Assembly (NCBI GenBank): GCA_023460955.1
Contig: JAEWOH010000037.1
Coordinates: 11,943 to 75,942 of the forward strand
Direction of reading: 5' to 3'
DNA from: Bacillota bacterium
GTDB taxonomy: Bacteria > Bacillota > Clostridia > Acetivibrionales > DSM-1351
Length of the DNA stretch: 64,000 bases
The notes beneath the pieces are model-generated. The model was given only the letters and a program-made list of their open reading frames with translations. It was not told the origin of the DNA and searched no databases. Below, piece after piece: positions 16,805 through 24,980 of the stretch. Each line of letters begins with the position of its first letter. Position 1 is the first letter of the stretch. A program made the position numbers and the translations under genes.

Positions 16805-17977
16805 CTAACAGTATTCCATTGTAATATGTTTTCCAGCCTGCCTCAGTACGCCGGCTATTTCTTCAACCAACTTGAACTTAAGCCCCATATTAAGAGGAAA
16901 CTCCGGATTTTGGTGTGCCGGATTTATTGCCTGACCTATAAAGAAATAGATGCTGGTACTTTCCTCAAGCAGCATTTTCGCCAATCTGGAGGCTCCATCC
17001 TTTTTGTTGAGCTTCAAATAATCCCCCATTGTGCTTTCAGGAGAGATACAATCCTTCAAAAGCTCCAGAGTTTTTCTTAAGGTCAGCACACCTTCGGTAG
17101 TAAGGTTTATTCCTTCAATTTCTGCTGTTGGCGGCACGGAAGGGTTAAAATACTCTATGGATGTTTTAATTTCTTTTTTGGTTATTCTCGAAACGATCTG
17201 TGAGGTAGTACCTCCACAAATAACCTTCTTTCCCTCTCTTGTAATGAACTTTTTAACAATGTCTTCGTCTTTTTGGGAATCAACCGGAGGTCCAATCATT
17301 AAATTAAGCTTAATAGGCTTTTTTGCCTTTAAGGCTACGACCGTTGTATCATCTCCGGGTTCGCCGGCATATAGACTGTCACAGGCAGATAGCAGCAGCT
17401 TGGCAACAGCCTTTGAAGACATATCTTTTTTATAGGTTTTCTGAACATATTCTCTGACATTATTCCACTGCCAGCCAAGGTTAAGTGTCTGTCCGACGCC
17501 TGCGTGGATAACTCCATCACTTATCATAACAAATAAATCATCAGGACTTACGGTAAATCTAGCTTCATTTATCAGCTTACCGCTGATTTCGCGGCTTTCG
17601 GTTTCAATCTCCAGAAGCTTTCCCTTTCTTAGCCGCATAATAGAAGGGTTGTCAAACTCTACAAGATAGCCCTCTCCCGTATTGAATATCTGCATGATCG
17701 AGAAGGTAGAGTATGCTACTCCCCTTTCCTTGCATACGGGCAGAGTACTCGCAATTGTGTTAACTGCCTCATCTATATCCAGGCCGTTTGACATTATTGT
17801 TCCAATTATCTTTGAGGTAAGAGTGGCAAGTATATTGGCTTTCACTCCGCTTCCAAGACCATCTGCCAGCACAACTACGACAGAATCCGAGCTTCTTATA
17901 ATCTCAACCTTGTCTCCGCAGAGTTCTTCCCTATATTTATTTAAGCTTTCATAATTTACATCTATGTATAGGCTCAC
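16805..17977 (-). CDS. SpoIIE-family PP2C serine phosphatase of a hydrogenase-sensor operon
   Basis: A 390-residue SpoIIE/PP2C-type phosphatase. The metal-binding aspartates are visible in VVVLADGLGSGVKA (residues 31-44), DLFVMISDGVIHAGVG (about 151-166) and GEPGDDTTVVALKAKKP (near 206). A C-terminal domain of about 170 residues follows (MIGPPVDSQKDEDIVKKF onward) with GGTTSQIVSR; this type recurs in phosphatases next to FeFe hydrogenases. The start overlaps the sensory hydrogenase stop by 4 bp. It probably dephosphorylates a signalling protein in response to H2 or redox state; the target is unknown. Confidence 0.88.
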   Translation of the reverse strand: MSLYIDVNYESLNKYREELCGDKVEIIRSSDSVVVVLADGLGSGVKANILATLTSKIIGTIMSNGLDIDEAVNTIASTLPVCKERGVAYSTFSIMQIFNTGEGYLVEFDNPSIMRLRKGKLLEIETESREISGKLINEARFTVSPDDLFVMISDGVIHAGVGQTLNLGWQWNNVREYVQKTYKKDMSSKAVAKLLLSACDSLYAGEPGDDTTVVALKAKKPIKLNLMIGPPVDSQKDEDIVKKFITREGKKVICGGTTSQIVSRITKKEIKTSIEYFNPSVPPTAEIEGINLTTEGVLTLRKTLELLKDCISPESTMGDYLKLNKKDGASRLAKMLLEESTSIYFFIGQAINPAHQNPEFPLNMGLKFKLVEEIAGVLRQAGKHITMEYC

Positions 17978-19698
17978 GTAGCTTCACCCATCTCCGACAT
18001 AATTGATTTTTTGAGTTTAGTCAGGGCAACTTTTGTTTCAGCTGTTGTTTCACCCAACAAGCTGGCAATTTCCTGCGCAACTCTCATTTGCTTCTCCATT
18101 ACCTTTTGAGCTATATCAATATTTTGTGAACGGCTTTCAAATATTTTCTGTCTCTGTTTTTCCTCGTCAGTAATATCGTTTATTATTACAATTAATGTAT
18201 TATGCTTACTTACATTTATAATAGATTGCTTAACTATCAAATTGTAATCTGAATAATCATACTTCTCGTCATATATATTTTCCTCGCTATCGAGTACTCT
18301 TTCAAACAGATCACATTGAAGGATTTCCTGGATATGCATTCCCTCTACATCTGTGGCACCAAGCCTGAACATGTTTTTTGCAGACTTGTTGACTTCTTGA
18401 ATATGAAGGTTTTTATCCAATGCAAATATAGCATAGGGAGTATAATTAATTATTATATTTGAAATGGACTCAGCTCGCTCCCTCATGTAAGGCAAACACA
18501 TATGCACCTGTGCTTTTCCTCGGAAAACGGCTATTGCTTTTTCTCTGCAGGTAGGATATCCGCATGCACCGCAGTTTAGCTCCTTGTCAACGCTGAATTT
18601 ACCTATACTGTTTAAAATACCCTGTATTACAGCTTCTGAGGGCTCTTCATTCTTTTTAGATCTGTCAATAAAGGTTTTTGAAAAGTCAATCTTGGTAGAT
18701 GACATTAAAGAACCTTTAGTATCATTTTGATTTGCAGCTGATTTTTTTGCATAATTTATCAATCTTTCCCTTGAAGTCAGAAAGCCACCATGGATATGTT
18801 TCATACATGGACCGGCTATACAGCCACCGGCACAACTGCTCATTTCTATGAAATAATTTTCAATATTTCCTTCAACTATGGATTGCAAGATATCTATACA
18901 TCGCTCAAAGCCGTCAACGCTTATGGATCGGTAATTCTTTTTAGCACTTTTGTCAATGGTTTTTAGAATCCCACCCGGAACCGGATAAATTCTTGTAATA
19001 TTATCAAAGTTTCTGATTTCCTCTGTCATATCCAAATTCTGATAGATTGCCTCTTCTTCAAACCATTTGTCAAGTTCGTCAAAGGTTATTACTGCATCAA
19101 TTTGGTTTTCATTCTGCAAATCATTATATTCTTCTTTTTTAGAAATACATGGTCCTATGAAAACAACTTTTATTCTTTGCCCATAGGTCTCTCTTAACAT
19201 TTTAGCGTGTGCTATCATTGGAGATACAACCGGAGCCAACATGCCGATAAGCTCAGGATAGTGTTTTTCAATCAGGAATATTATTGAAGAGCAGCAGCTT
19301 GTAATTATATTCTTCATTTCTTTTTTATATAAGAGCTTCTCATACTGTCGTGAAACTTGATAAGCTCCGTTTGCAGTACCCTCCACATGAGTAAAGCCAA
19401 GTTTTTTAAGAGCGCAGTAAAGCCACTTGTCATCATAATCAAAGGCTGATACAAAGGAAGGTGCAAGGCTGACATAAACCTTTTCCTTTTTGCTTATAAA
19501 CTTCTTAACCTTTTCTATTTCACTGTTTACACTTTTAGCATTTTGAGGACAAACCTTAAGACAGCTTCCGCAGAGGGTACACTCGTCATGAATAATTTCA
19601 GCCTGATCATTTTTAAATGCGATAGCATTGACAGGGCAGCTTCTTATACACTTGTAACAATTTTTACAGTTTGCTTCTCTAAATTGAATTATACTCAT
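17974..19698 (-). CDS. sensory [FeFe] hydrogenase with PAS domain (HydS-like)
   Basis: 574 residues. Two 4Fe-4S motifs open the protein (CKNCYKCIRSCP, CTLCGSCLKVCP). The H-cluster domain carries ITSCCSSIIF, FIGPCISKKEEY and SSCAGGCIAGPC. An extra CGACGYPTCREKA Fe-S domain lies near residue 375 and a PAS domain (YTPYAIFALDKNLHIQEVN) near residue 420. CCS in place of the catalytic CCP motif, plus PAS and a phosphatase partner, place it with group C sensory hydrogenases. It probably senses H2 or redox state and signals through the neighbouring phosphatase. Overlaps of 4 bp on both sides mark tight operon coupling. Confidence 0.9.
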   Translation of the reverse strand: MSIIQFREANCKNCYKCIRSCPVNAIAFKNDQAEIIHDECTLCGSCLKVCPQNAKSVNSEIEKVKKFISKKEKVYVSLAPSFVSAFDYDDKWLYCALKKLGFTHVEGTANGAYQVSRQYEKLLYKKEMKNIITSCCSSIIFLIEKHYPELIGMLAPVVSPMIAHAKMLRETYGQRIKVVFIGPCISKKEEYNDLQNENQIDAVITFDELDKWFEEEAIYQNLDMTEEIRNFDNITRIYPVPGGILKTIDKSAKKNYRSISVDGFERCIDILQSIVEGNIENYFIEMSSCAGGCIAGPCMKHIHGGFLTSRERLINYAKKSAANQNDTKGSLMSSTKIDFSKTFIDRSKKNEEPSEAVIQGILNSIGKFSVDKELNCGACGYPTCREKAIAVFRGKAQVHMCLPYMRERAESISNIIINYTPYAIFALDKNLHIQEVNKSAKNMFRLGATDVEGMHIQEILQCDLFERVLDSEENIYDEKYDYSDYNLIVKQSIINVSKHNTLIVIINDITDEEKQRQKIFESRSQNIDIAQKVMEKQMRVAQEIASLLGETTAETKVALTKLKKSIMSEMGEAT

Positions 19699-19952
19699 AT
19701 TTGCGCCTCTAACCGGTTTATAACCTTTTCTGTAAAAAAGCTTTCCGCATTAACAATAGCCACATCACCATAAAAGACATCCCCAACCTTAACGCATACA
19801 CCATTGGTGCATTTCCCCATACAAAAGGAGGCCTTGAGAACAGCCTTCTGATCTAAATTATTTTCTTTAATAAGCCTCTGGAAGCAGTTTATAATCTGAT
19901 AAGAGCCCTTAAGATGACATGAGCTTCCCACACAAACATAAATATCAAGCAT
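19695..19952 (-). CDS. thioredoxin-like [2Fe-2S] ferredoxin
   Basis: An 85-residue NuoE-like thioredoxin-fold [2Fe-2S] protein. Ligands are Cys7 and Cys12 (CVGSSC) and Cys44 and Cys48 (CMGKC). It lacks other domains and probably donates electrons to the sensory hydrogenase encoded next. It is the first gene of the operon driven from 20056-20084. Confidence 0.9.
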   Translation of the reverse strand: MLDIYVCVGSSCHLKGSYQIINCFQRLIKENNLDQKAVLKASFCMGKCTNGVCVKVGDVFYGDVAIVNAESFFTEKVINRLEAQI

Positions 19953-20031
19953 TATATCAATCTCCCACCTGAATTTTGCACCTGTTTCGGTACTTTTTTT
20001 CCAATTATTAATCAGACCAAGTTCAGGACAT

Positions 20032-20046
20032 ATTTGTTAAACAAAT
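20032..20046. promoter_or_regulatory. 15-bp palindrome downstream of the sensor-operon promoter
   Basis: ATTTGTTAAACAAAT is a perfect palindrome about 10-24 bp past the -10 hexamer, where a repressor would block transcription. It resembles half of a Rex site but lacks the four-base centre, so Rex is not claimed. Confidence 0.4.
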
Positions 20047-20055
20047 AACAATTTC

Positions 20056-20084
20056 ATTGTAAACCATTGTTAAATTTATGTCAA
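20056..20084 (-). promoter_or_regulatory. sigma-A promoter of the hydrogenase-sensor / TnpB-like operon
   Basis: TTGACA (20079-20084) and TACAAT (20056-20061) with a 17-bp spacer on the minus strand. It lies about 105 bp upstream of the [2Fe-2S] gene and should transcribe through to the TnpB-like gene. Confidence 0.75.
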
Positions 20085-20160
20085 TTAAAACACACACTTT
20101 CCAGGATGCTTATGTCCGAATAATTCAATTTATTGCTGTACTTCTTCTTAAAATTCTCTG

Positions 20161-20295
20161 TTACTTATTAATACAGCCATAACAGTTATATTCCATGTCA
20201 CTTTTAGTTTCGTCCACTACTGAAAGTTTTGAGCAAATGGAGTTTGCAGTCTCAGAAGAATTATTTCTATACTCACATGTGTTTTTTTCAGGCAT
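20161..20295 (-). CDS. 44-residue four-cysteine small protein
   Basis: ATG at 20295 follows an AGAGGTGAT ribosome binding site. The product starts MPEKNTCEYRNNSSE and ends CYGCINK, with Cys at positions 7, 21, 38 and 41. It is hydrophilic, with no signal or membrane segment, and does not match the six-cysteine SCIFF peptide. The position between hydA and the sensor operon suggests a small Fe-S or metal-binding accessory, but no function can be assigned. Confidence 0.55.
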   Translation of the reverse strand: MPEKNTCEYRNNSSETANSICSKLSVVDETKSDMEYNCYGCINK

Positions 20296-20368
20296 TATTA
20301 TCACCTCTTTTTTTTAGTTTTTATAGCAAATGTTATGAAATTTATGAAATGTTATAGTGATAATGCAA

Positions 20369-20456
20369 TCTCCCGGGAAAAAGTGAATAGCTCAAAATTT
20401 GAACGACGATGAATAGCTTGGAACAGCAACAAGTTTTTTGTTGAATTCCCGGGAGA
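20369..20456. repeat. 11-bp perfect inverted repeat spanning a structured intergenic stretch
   Basis: TCTCCCGGGAA at 20369-20379 and TTCCCGGGAGA at 20446-20456 are perfect inverted copies. Inside are a CAACAA/TTGTTG hairpin and the word GAATAGCT twice. It lies directly downstream of hydA and may be a large hairpin ending that transcript or a leader RNA for the 44-residue ORF. There is no T-run. Confidence 0.55.
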
Positions 20457-20477
20457 AATACATTTAAGAATTACTGT

Positions 20478-22196
20478 TTATTTGTGATGTTTGTGTCTGT
20501 GTAGAATTTCTCTGTTTGAAATAAGTATGCCGTTGTAAAGGGCTTCAATAGCAGGATTATCTTCAGATCTCTTGATTGGTGAGGCTTTATCAACCTTGTA
20601 GATTCCTTTCGCCCTTTTCTTTCTGACATCACTTGTCTGAGGAATTGGCTGACCTGCACCACCGATACAACCTCCGGGACAAGCCATTACTTCTACAAAG
20701 TCAAAACTTTCTTCACCTTTTTCTATCTTTTTAATAAGGATTTCAGCGTTCTTTAATCCATGAACAACAGCTATTCTGACATTTCTTCCGTCAATTTCGG
20801 CTGAAGCCTCCTTGACGCCTTCCATTCCTCTGACGCCTGAATACGCGATGTTTTGTAAAGTTGAAGCATTTTTCTCTTTATAATAGTATCTTAAAACTGC
20901 TTCTGAAACTCCGCCGCTTACACCGAATATAACACCGGCACCGCTAGTAAACCCGAAGGGCATATCCAACGCTTCATCCTCTAATTCGTTGAATACTATA
21001 CCGTTTTGCTGAATCATTATTGCAAGCTCCTGAGTGGTTATAACCATATCCACATCCCTTACGCCATCAGTTGTATTTTCTGGTCTTGCAGCCTCGAATT
21101 TCTTTGCTGTACACGGCATAATGGCAATAACTACATTTTCTTTACCATCATCTTTGTAAAGCTTCTTAAACTGTTCCTTGATTACCACGCCAAACATCTG
21201 CTGTGGAGAGCGGCAGGAAGAAACATGTTCCATCAAATCGGGATGTTTCTGCTCGGCGTATTTGAACCAAGCCGGACAGCAGGAGCTGAAGAGCGGCATA
21301 CCTTTACCGGAGGTTTCTCCTTTTTTCAGCACTCTGTTCTGTATTTTATCCATGAGCTCTTCAGCTTCCTCAATAACTGTGAGGTCGGCACCGACAGCTG
21401 TATCAAACACCTGATCAAAACCGAGTTTTCTTAGAGCTGCAACTATTTTGCCCATTGTTACGGTGCCGGGTTCAAGCCCGAAATCTTCGCCGATAGCAAC
21501 TCTTACTGCCGGTGCGATCTGAGCTATTACACGCTTGTTCTTGTCCTGAAGCGCCTCATATGCTCTGTCCATATCTTTCTTTATCATTAGTGCACCGGTT
21601 GGGCAAACCACACGACACTGTCCGCAATTTACACAGTCAACCTCATGAAGGGGTTTATTGAAGGCAGTAGTTACCTGGAGGTTTGAACCTCTGTAGGCGA
21701 AGTCCAGAACACCAACCCCCTGTATTTCCTGGCAGGCTCTGACACAGTCCCCACAAAGGATACACTTGTTTGGGTTTCTGACAATGGAAGGGCCCAAATC
21801 ATCTATGGGCAGTTCCTTCTTTTCCTGACCGAACCTGATCTGCTTTACTCCAACCTTTAAAGCGATTTCCTGAAGCTTGCACCTACCACTTTTCTCACAG
21901 GTAGTACAGTCTCTGTCATGATTAGCAAGCAACAGCTCCAAAATCATTTTCCTATGTTTTTTTAATTTGTCTGTATTTGTCCATACCTCCATACCGTCTT
22001 TGGGCGGTGTGGAACAGGAAGTAAGAGTACTTCCCCATTTATCTTCAACCATACACATTCTGCAGGCACCGTAAACACTCAGTTCTGAATGATAGCAGAA
22101 GGTTGGAAGCTCAATGCCTGCCTTTCTTATAACAGCAAGTATATTTTTTTCGTCATTAAACTCAACTAACTGACCATCTATAATCATGTTCCCCAT
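20478..22196 (-). CDS. hydA: [FeFe]-hydrogenase catalytic subunit HydA
   Basis: 572-residue M3-type hydrogenase making or using H2. Domains in order: plant-type [2Fe-2S] (CYHSELSVYGACRMC), His-Cys [4Fe-4S] (HDRDCTTCEKSGRC), two [4Fe-4S] clusters (CILCGDCVRACQ, CVNCGQCRVVCP), and the H-cluster domain with SSCCPAWFKY, MPCTAKKFE and MACPGGCIGG. All expected ligands are present. With the NuoE- and NuoF-like subunits upstream it should form an electron-bifurcating enzyme coupling NADH and ferredoxin oxidation. It ends with a short His-rich tail (HRHKHHK). Confidence 0.95.
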   Translation of the reverse strand: MGNMIIDGQLVEFNDEKNILAVIRKAGIELPTFCYHSELSVYGACRMCMVEDKWGSTLTSCSTPPKDGMEVWTNTDKLKKHRKMILELLLANHDRDCTTCEKSGRCKLQEIALKVGVKQIRFGQEKKELPIDDLGPSIVRNPNKCILCGDCVRACQEIQGVGVLDFAYRGSNLQVTTAFNKPLHEVDCVNCGQCRVVCPTGALMIKKDMDRAYEALQDKNKRVIAQIAPAVRVAIGEDFGLEPGTVTMGKIVAALRKLGFDQVFDTAVGADLTVIEEAEELMDKIQNRVLKKGETSGKGMPLFSSCCPAWFKYAEQKHPDLMEHVSSCRSPQQMFGVVIKEQFKKLYKDDGKENVVIAIMPCTAKKFEAARPENTTDGVRDVDMVITTQELAIMIQQNGIVFNELEDEALDMPFGFTSGAGVIFGVSGGVSEAVLRYYYKEKNASTLQNIAYSGVRGMEGVKEASAEIDGRNVRIAVVHGLKNAEILIKKIEKGEESFDFVEVMACPGGCIGGAGQPIPQTSDVRKKRAKGIYKVDKASPIKRSEDNPAIEALYNGILISNREILHRHKHHK

Positions 22197-22320
22197 AAAT
22201 TTCTCCTATCTGCACCGGGCATGTGTCTACTACCAACACACCCATTGCTTAAAATAAGTAATGATAGACGCTTATCTTCGTTATTGATTTTTTGGCAAAT
22301 TAATAGCATATGTCTTCTTG

Positions 22321-24192
22321 TTAAGCCTCAATTATGGCTTTGAATGCACAAGACTCCAGACAAGCCCCACACTTTATACATTTGTTTTGATTTATTGTGT
22401 ATGGCTCCTTCACTTTGCCTTCTATTGCTTGAACCGGACAAATTCTTGCACACTTGCTGCAGCCCTTGCACTTTTCTTTTTCAATTACTATAGAGCCCAG
22501 TGCCTTACAGGTATGAGTAGCGCATTTTTTGTCAACAACATGCTCAATATATTCATCCCTAAAGTACTTCAATGTGCTTACTACAGGGCTTGCCGCTGAC
22601 TTACCAAGGCCGCACAGAGCTGTGCTGCTTATAGTGTCGGCAAGTTCTTCAAGTAAATCCAAATCTTTCATTGTACCCTTGCCGGCAACTATTTTTTCAA
22701 GTATTTCCAGCATTCTCTTTGTTCCTTCTCTGCAAGGAACGCATTTCCCGCAGGATTCATTCTGGGTAAAGTTCATAAAGAACCTTGCCACTTCAACCAT
22801 ACAGGTATCTTCATCCATAACAACTAATCCGCCGGAACCTATCATGGCACCGACCTTTTTTAACGAGTCAAAGTCCAGTGGGAGTTCAAGGTGTTCCTCG
22901 GTAAGACAGCCACCGGACGGGCCTCCTATCTGAACAGCTTTAAAGTTCTTGCCATCTTTGATTCCCCCACCGATATCAAAAATTACTTCTCTTAAGGTTG
23001 TCCCCATGGGAACTTCTATAAGTCCGGTGTTATTAACATTTCCGGTAATTGCAAAAGCCTTTGTTCCCGGACTGTTTTCAGGTCCTATCCCCCTGAACCA
23101 ATCACTTCCGTTCCTGATAATAATAGGAACATTTGCGAAGGTTTCAACGTTATTCAGTACAGTGGGTTTTTGCCACAAGCCCTTTTCAACTGTTCTTGGA
23201 GGCTTTACCCTCGGCATTCCCCTTTCACCTTCAATTGAGGCTGTCAAAGCACTTCCCTCTCCGCATACGAAAGCTCCTGCACCCTTGTTGATGTTTACAT
23301 CAAAGGAAAAACCTGAATCCAATATGTTTTGTCCCAACAAGCCATGTTTTCTGGCCTCGTCTATTGCTATCCTTAAACGTTCAACAGCAAGCGGGTACTC
23401 GGCTCTCACATATATGTAGCCCGACGTACTTTTTGTTGCGTAGCCCGCGATCAGCATACCTTCTATTACACCATGCGGATCACCCTCCATAATGCTTCTG
23501 TCCATAAAAGCTCCGGGATCACCTTCATCTCCGTTACATACAACGTATTTTTCATCGCTGTCTTGTCTGAGCACCTGAGACCACTTTCTTCCTGCAGGAT
23601 ACCCTCCGCCGCCTCTTCCTCGGAGGTTTGAATCGATTATTGACTGGCATACCTCCTGCGGCTCCATTTCAAAAAGTACTTTTGAAAGAGCTTCATAGCC
23701 GCCTTTTGCAACATATTCCTCAAAGGATTCGGCATTTATGCTTCCGCAGTTTTTCAGTACCATTCTTGTCTGTTTGTGATAGAAGGGAATATCCTCCTGA
23801 GCTTTGTAAATCTTATCTTCAGATCTGTACATCAAACGTTCGACAGGCTTATTATTAATTAATGTCTGCTCTACTATTTCACCGCAGTCCTCAAGCTGTA
23901 CTCTCAGATACAAATAATTCTCAGGCTCGATACGAACCAGTGGCCCCATTTCGCAGAAACCATGACACCCGCTTTTCTTTACTCCTATACCCTCTTTTTC
24001 ATATTCCAGTTCAAGATCTACTAATAAATGATGAGCTTCCAGAAGCTCTTTAATTTTGTTATAAATTTCAATGCTGCCTCCGGCCACACAGCCTGTACCT
24101 GCGCATATCAAAACCTTTTTCTTCTGATTTTCAAGTGCCTTGGTTGACTTGGCAGAAAAGGTTTTCAATTCTTCGAGATTATTTATTTTCAT
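22321..24192 (-). CDS. hydB: NuoF-like subunit HydB of bifurcating hydrogenase
   Basis: 623 residues. An N-terminal thioredoxin-like [2Fe-2S] domain (ICAGTGCVAGG ... CHGFCEMGP) is followed by the FMN- and NADH-binding core with GRGGGGYPAGRKW near residue 193 and NGDEGDPGAFMDRS near residue 221. A [4Fe-4S] motif (CGKCVPCREG) and two C-terminal ferredoxin clusters (CKGCSKCARICP, CIKCGACLESC) complete it. It is the NADH-oxidising flavin subunit. The start overlaps the hydC stop as TAATG. A 124-bp gap without ORF or hairpin separates it from hydA. Confidence 0.95.
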   Translation of the reverse strand: MKINNLEELKTFSAKSTKALENQKKKVLICAGTGCVAGGSIEIYNKIKELLEAHHLLVDLELEYEKEGIGVKKSGCHGFCEMGPLVRIEPENYLYLRVQLEDCGEIVEQTLINNKPVERLMYRSEDKIYKAQEDIPFYHKQTRMVLKNCGSINAESFEEYVAKGGYEALSKVLFEMEPQEVCQSIIDSNLRGRGGGGYPAGRKWSQVLRQDSDEKYVVCNGDEGDPGAFMDRSIMEGDPHGVIEGMLIAGYATKSTSGYIYVRAEYPLAVERLRIAIDEARKHGLLGQNILDSGFSFDVNINKGAGAFVCGEGSALTASIEGERGMPRVKPPRTVEKGLWQKPTVLNNVETFANVPIIIRNGSDWFRGIGPENSPGTKAFAITGNVNNTGLIEVPMGTTLREVIFDIGGGIKDGKNFKAVQIGGPSGGCLTEEHLELPLDFDSLKKVGAMIGSGGLVVMDEDTCMVEVARFFMNFTQNESCGKCVPCREGTKRMLEILEKIVAGKGTMKDLDLLEELADTISSTALCGLGKSAASPVVSTLKYFRDEYIEHVVDKKCATHTCKALGSIVIEKEKCKGCSKCARICPVQAIEGKVKEPYTINQNKCIKCGACLESCAFKAIIEA

Positions 24193-24665
24193 TATCCTTC
24201 ACTCCTTAAAGTCTTTAATATTTCTACTGTGGCTTCAGGTGTCATTTTAGCGTAGACCTTATCGTTAATAGTTATTACAGGAGCCAATCCACAAGCACCC
24301 AGACATGATACTGTTTCAACGGTGAATAGCATGTCATCGGTGGTATGCTTTTTTTCGTTAAGTCCAAGTTCTTTTCTCATAGCATTAAGTATCGGAATGG
24401 ATTTTCTAACGTGGCAGGCTGTTCCATCACAGACCTTTATAATATATTTTCCTTTAGGTACCAGTGAAAAGTTTTCGTAGAATGTGGCAACACTGAATAT
24501 TTTTGAGAGATTGATATCCAGTTTCTCAGCAACGTATTCCAGCAAATCTTCCGGCAAATAGTTATACTCATTTTGTATTTCCTGCAGAATTGCAATCAGA
24601 TATGATTTGTTATTATCATATTTATTTAAGATACCATTGACAACTTCAAACCTTAAATCCTTCAT
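24192..24665 (-). CDS. hydC: NuoE-like subunit HydC of bifurcating hydrogenase
   Basis: 157 residues of the NuoE/24-kDa [2Fe-2S] family. Cluster ligands are in CDGTACHVR near residue 85 and CLGACGLAP near residue 125. An N-terminal helical part (LLEYVAEKLDINLSKIFSVATFYENF) matches the family. It is the first gene of the hydCBA operon and transfers electrons between flavin and hydrogenase subunits. Confidence 0.95.
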   Translation of the reverse strand: MKDLRFEVVNGILNKYDNNKSYLIAILQEIQNEYNYLPEDLLEYVAEKLDINLSKIFSVATFYENFSLVPKGKYIIKVCDGTACHVRKSIPILNAMRKELGLNEKKHTTDDMLFTVETVSCLGACGLAPVITINDKVYAKMTPEATVEILKTLRSEG

Positions 24666-24732
24666 TTATTTCTCCATTTCTGCCTGGGAGCAATCCCCGT
24701 GCTATTTATTTATTTGTACTTTTTCAAGCACA

Positions 24733-24750
24733 TTGTTATTTTTTTATCAA
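24733..24750. promoter_or_regulatory. candidate Rex (redox) operator upstream of hydC
   Basis: TTGTTATTTTTTTATCAA resembles the clostridial Rex site TTGTTAANNNNTTAACAA, with two mismatches in the fixed positions. Rex is known to repress hydrogenase and fermentation genes in response to the NADH/NAD ratio. The region is AT-rich, so chance similarity remains possible. Confidence 0.35.
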
Positions 24751-24880
24751 ATTCATTTTAATACCATGTATTTCTTATCTCAATGTTTATATACCAGTAC
24801 AATCTCGAAAAATTATTATAGATACGGAAAAGTACAGAAGTAGACTTTTTCAGTCCAAGAATACTTATAATTTCCAGACA

Positions 24881-24910
24881 AAAAGAAGCCTGCTTTCGCA
24901 GGCTTCTTTT
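24881..24910. terminator. bidirectional intrinsic terminator
   Basis: AAAAGAAGCCTGC and GCAGGCTTCTTTT form a perfect 13-bp stem with a 4-nt TTTC loop and flanking T/A runs. It lies about 70 bp beyond the aldo/keto reductase stop on the minus strand and separates that gene from the hydCBA operon. Confidence 0.9.
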
Positions 24911-24980
24911 CTCATATATAGGCTTAGAATTTAATTGTTTTTGGCTTTTCTGTAAATAAATAAATTATCCCGGTATTCAG

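Noticed and set aside
20032..20046. Rex operator at the sensor-operon promoter
   Set aside because: The palindrome lacks the 4-bp centre of the Rex site, so only a generic operator is listed.
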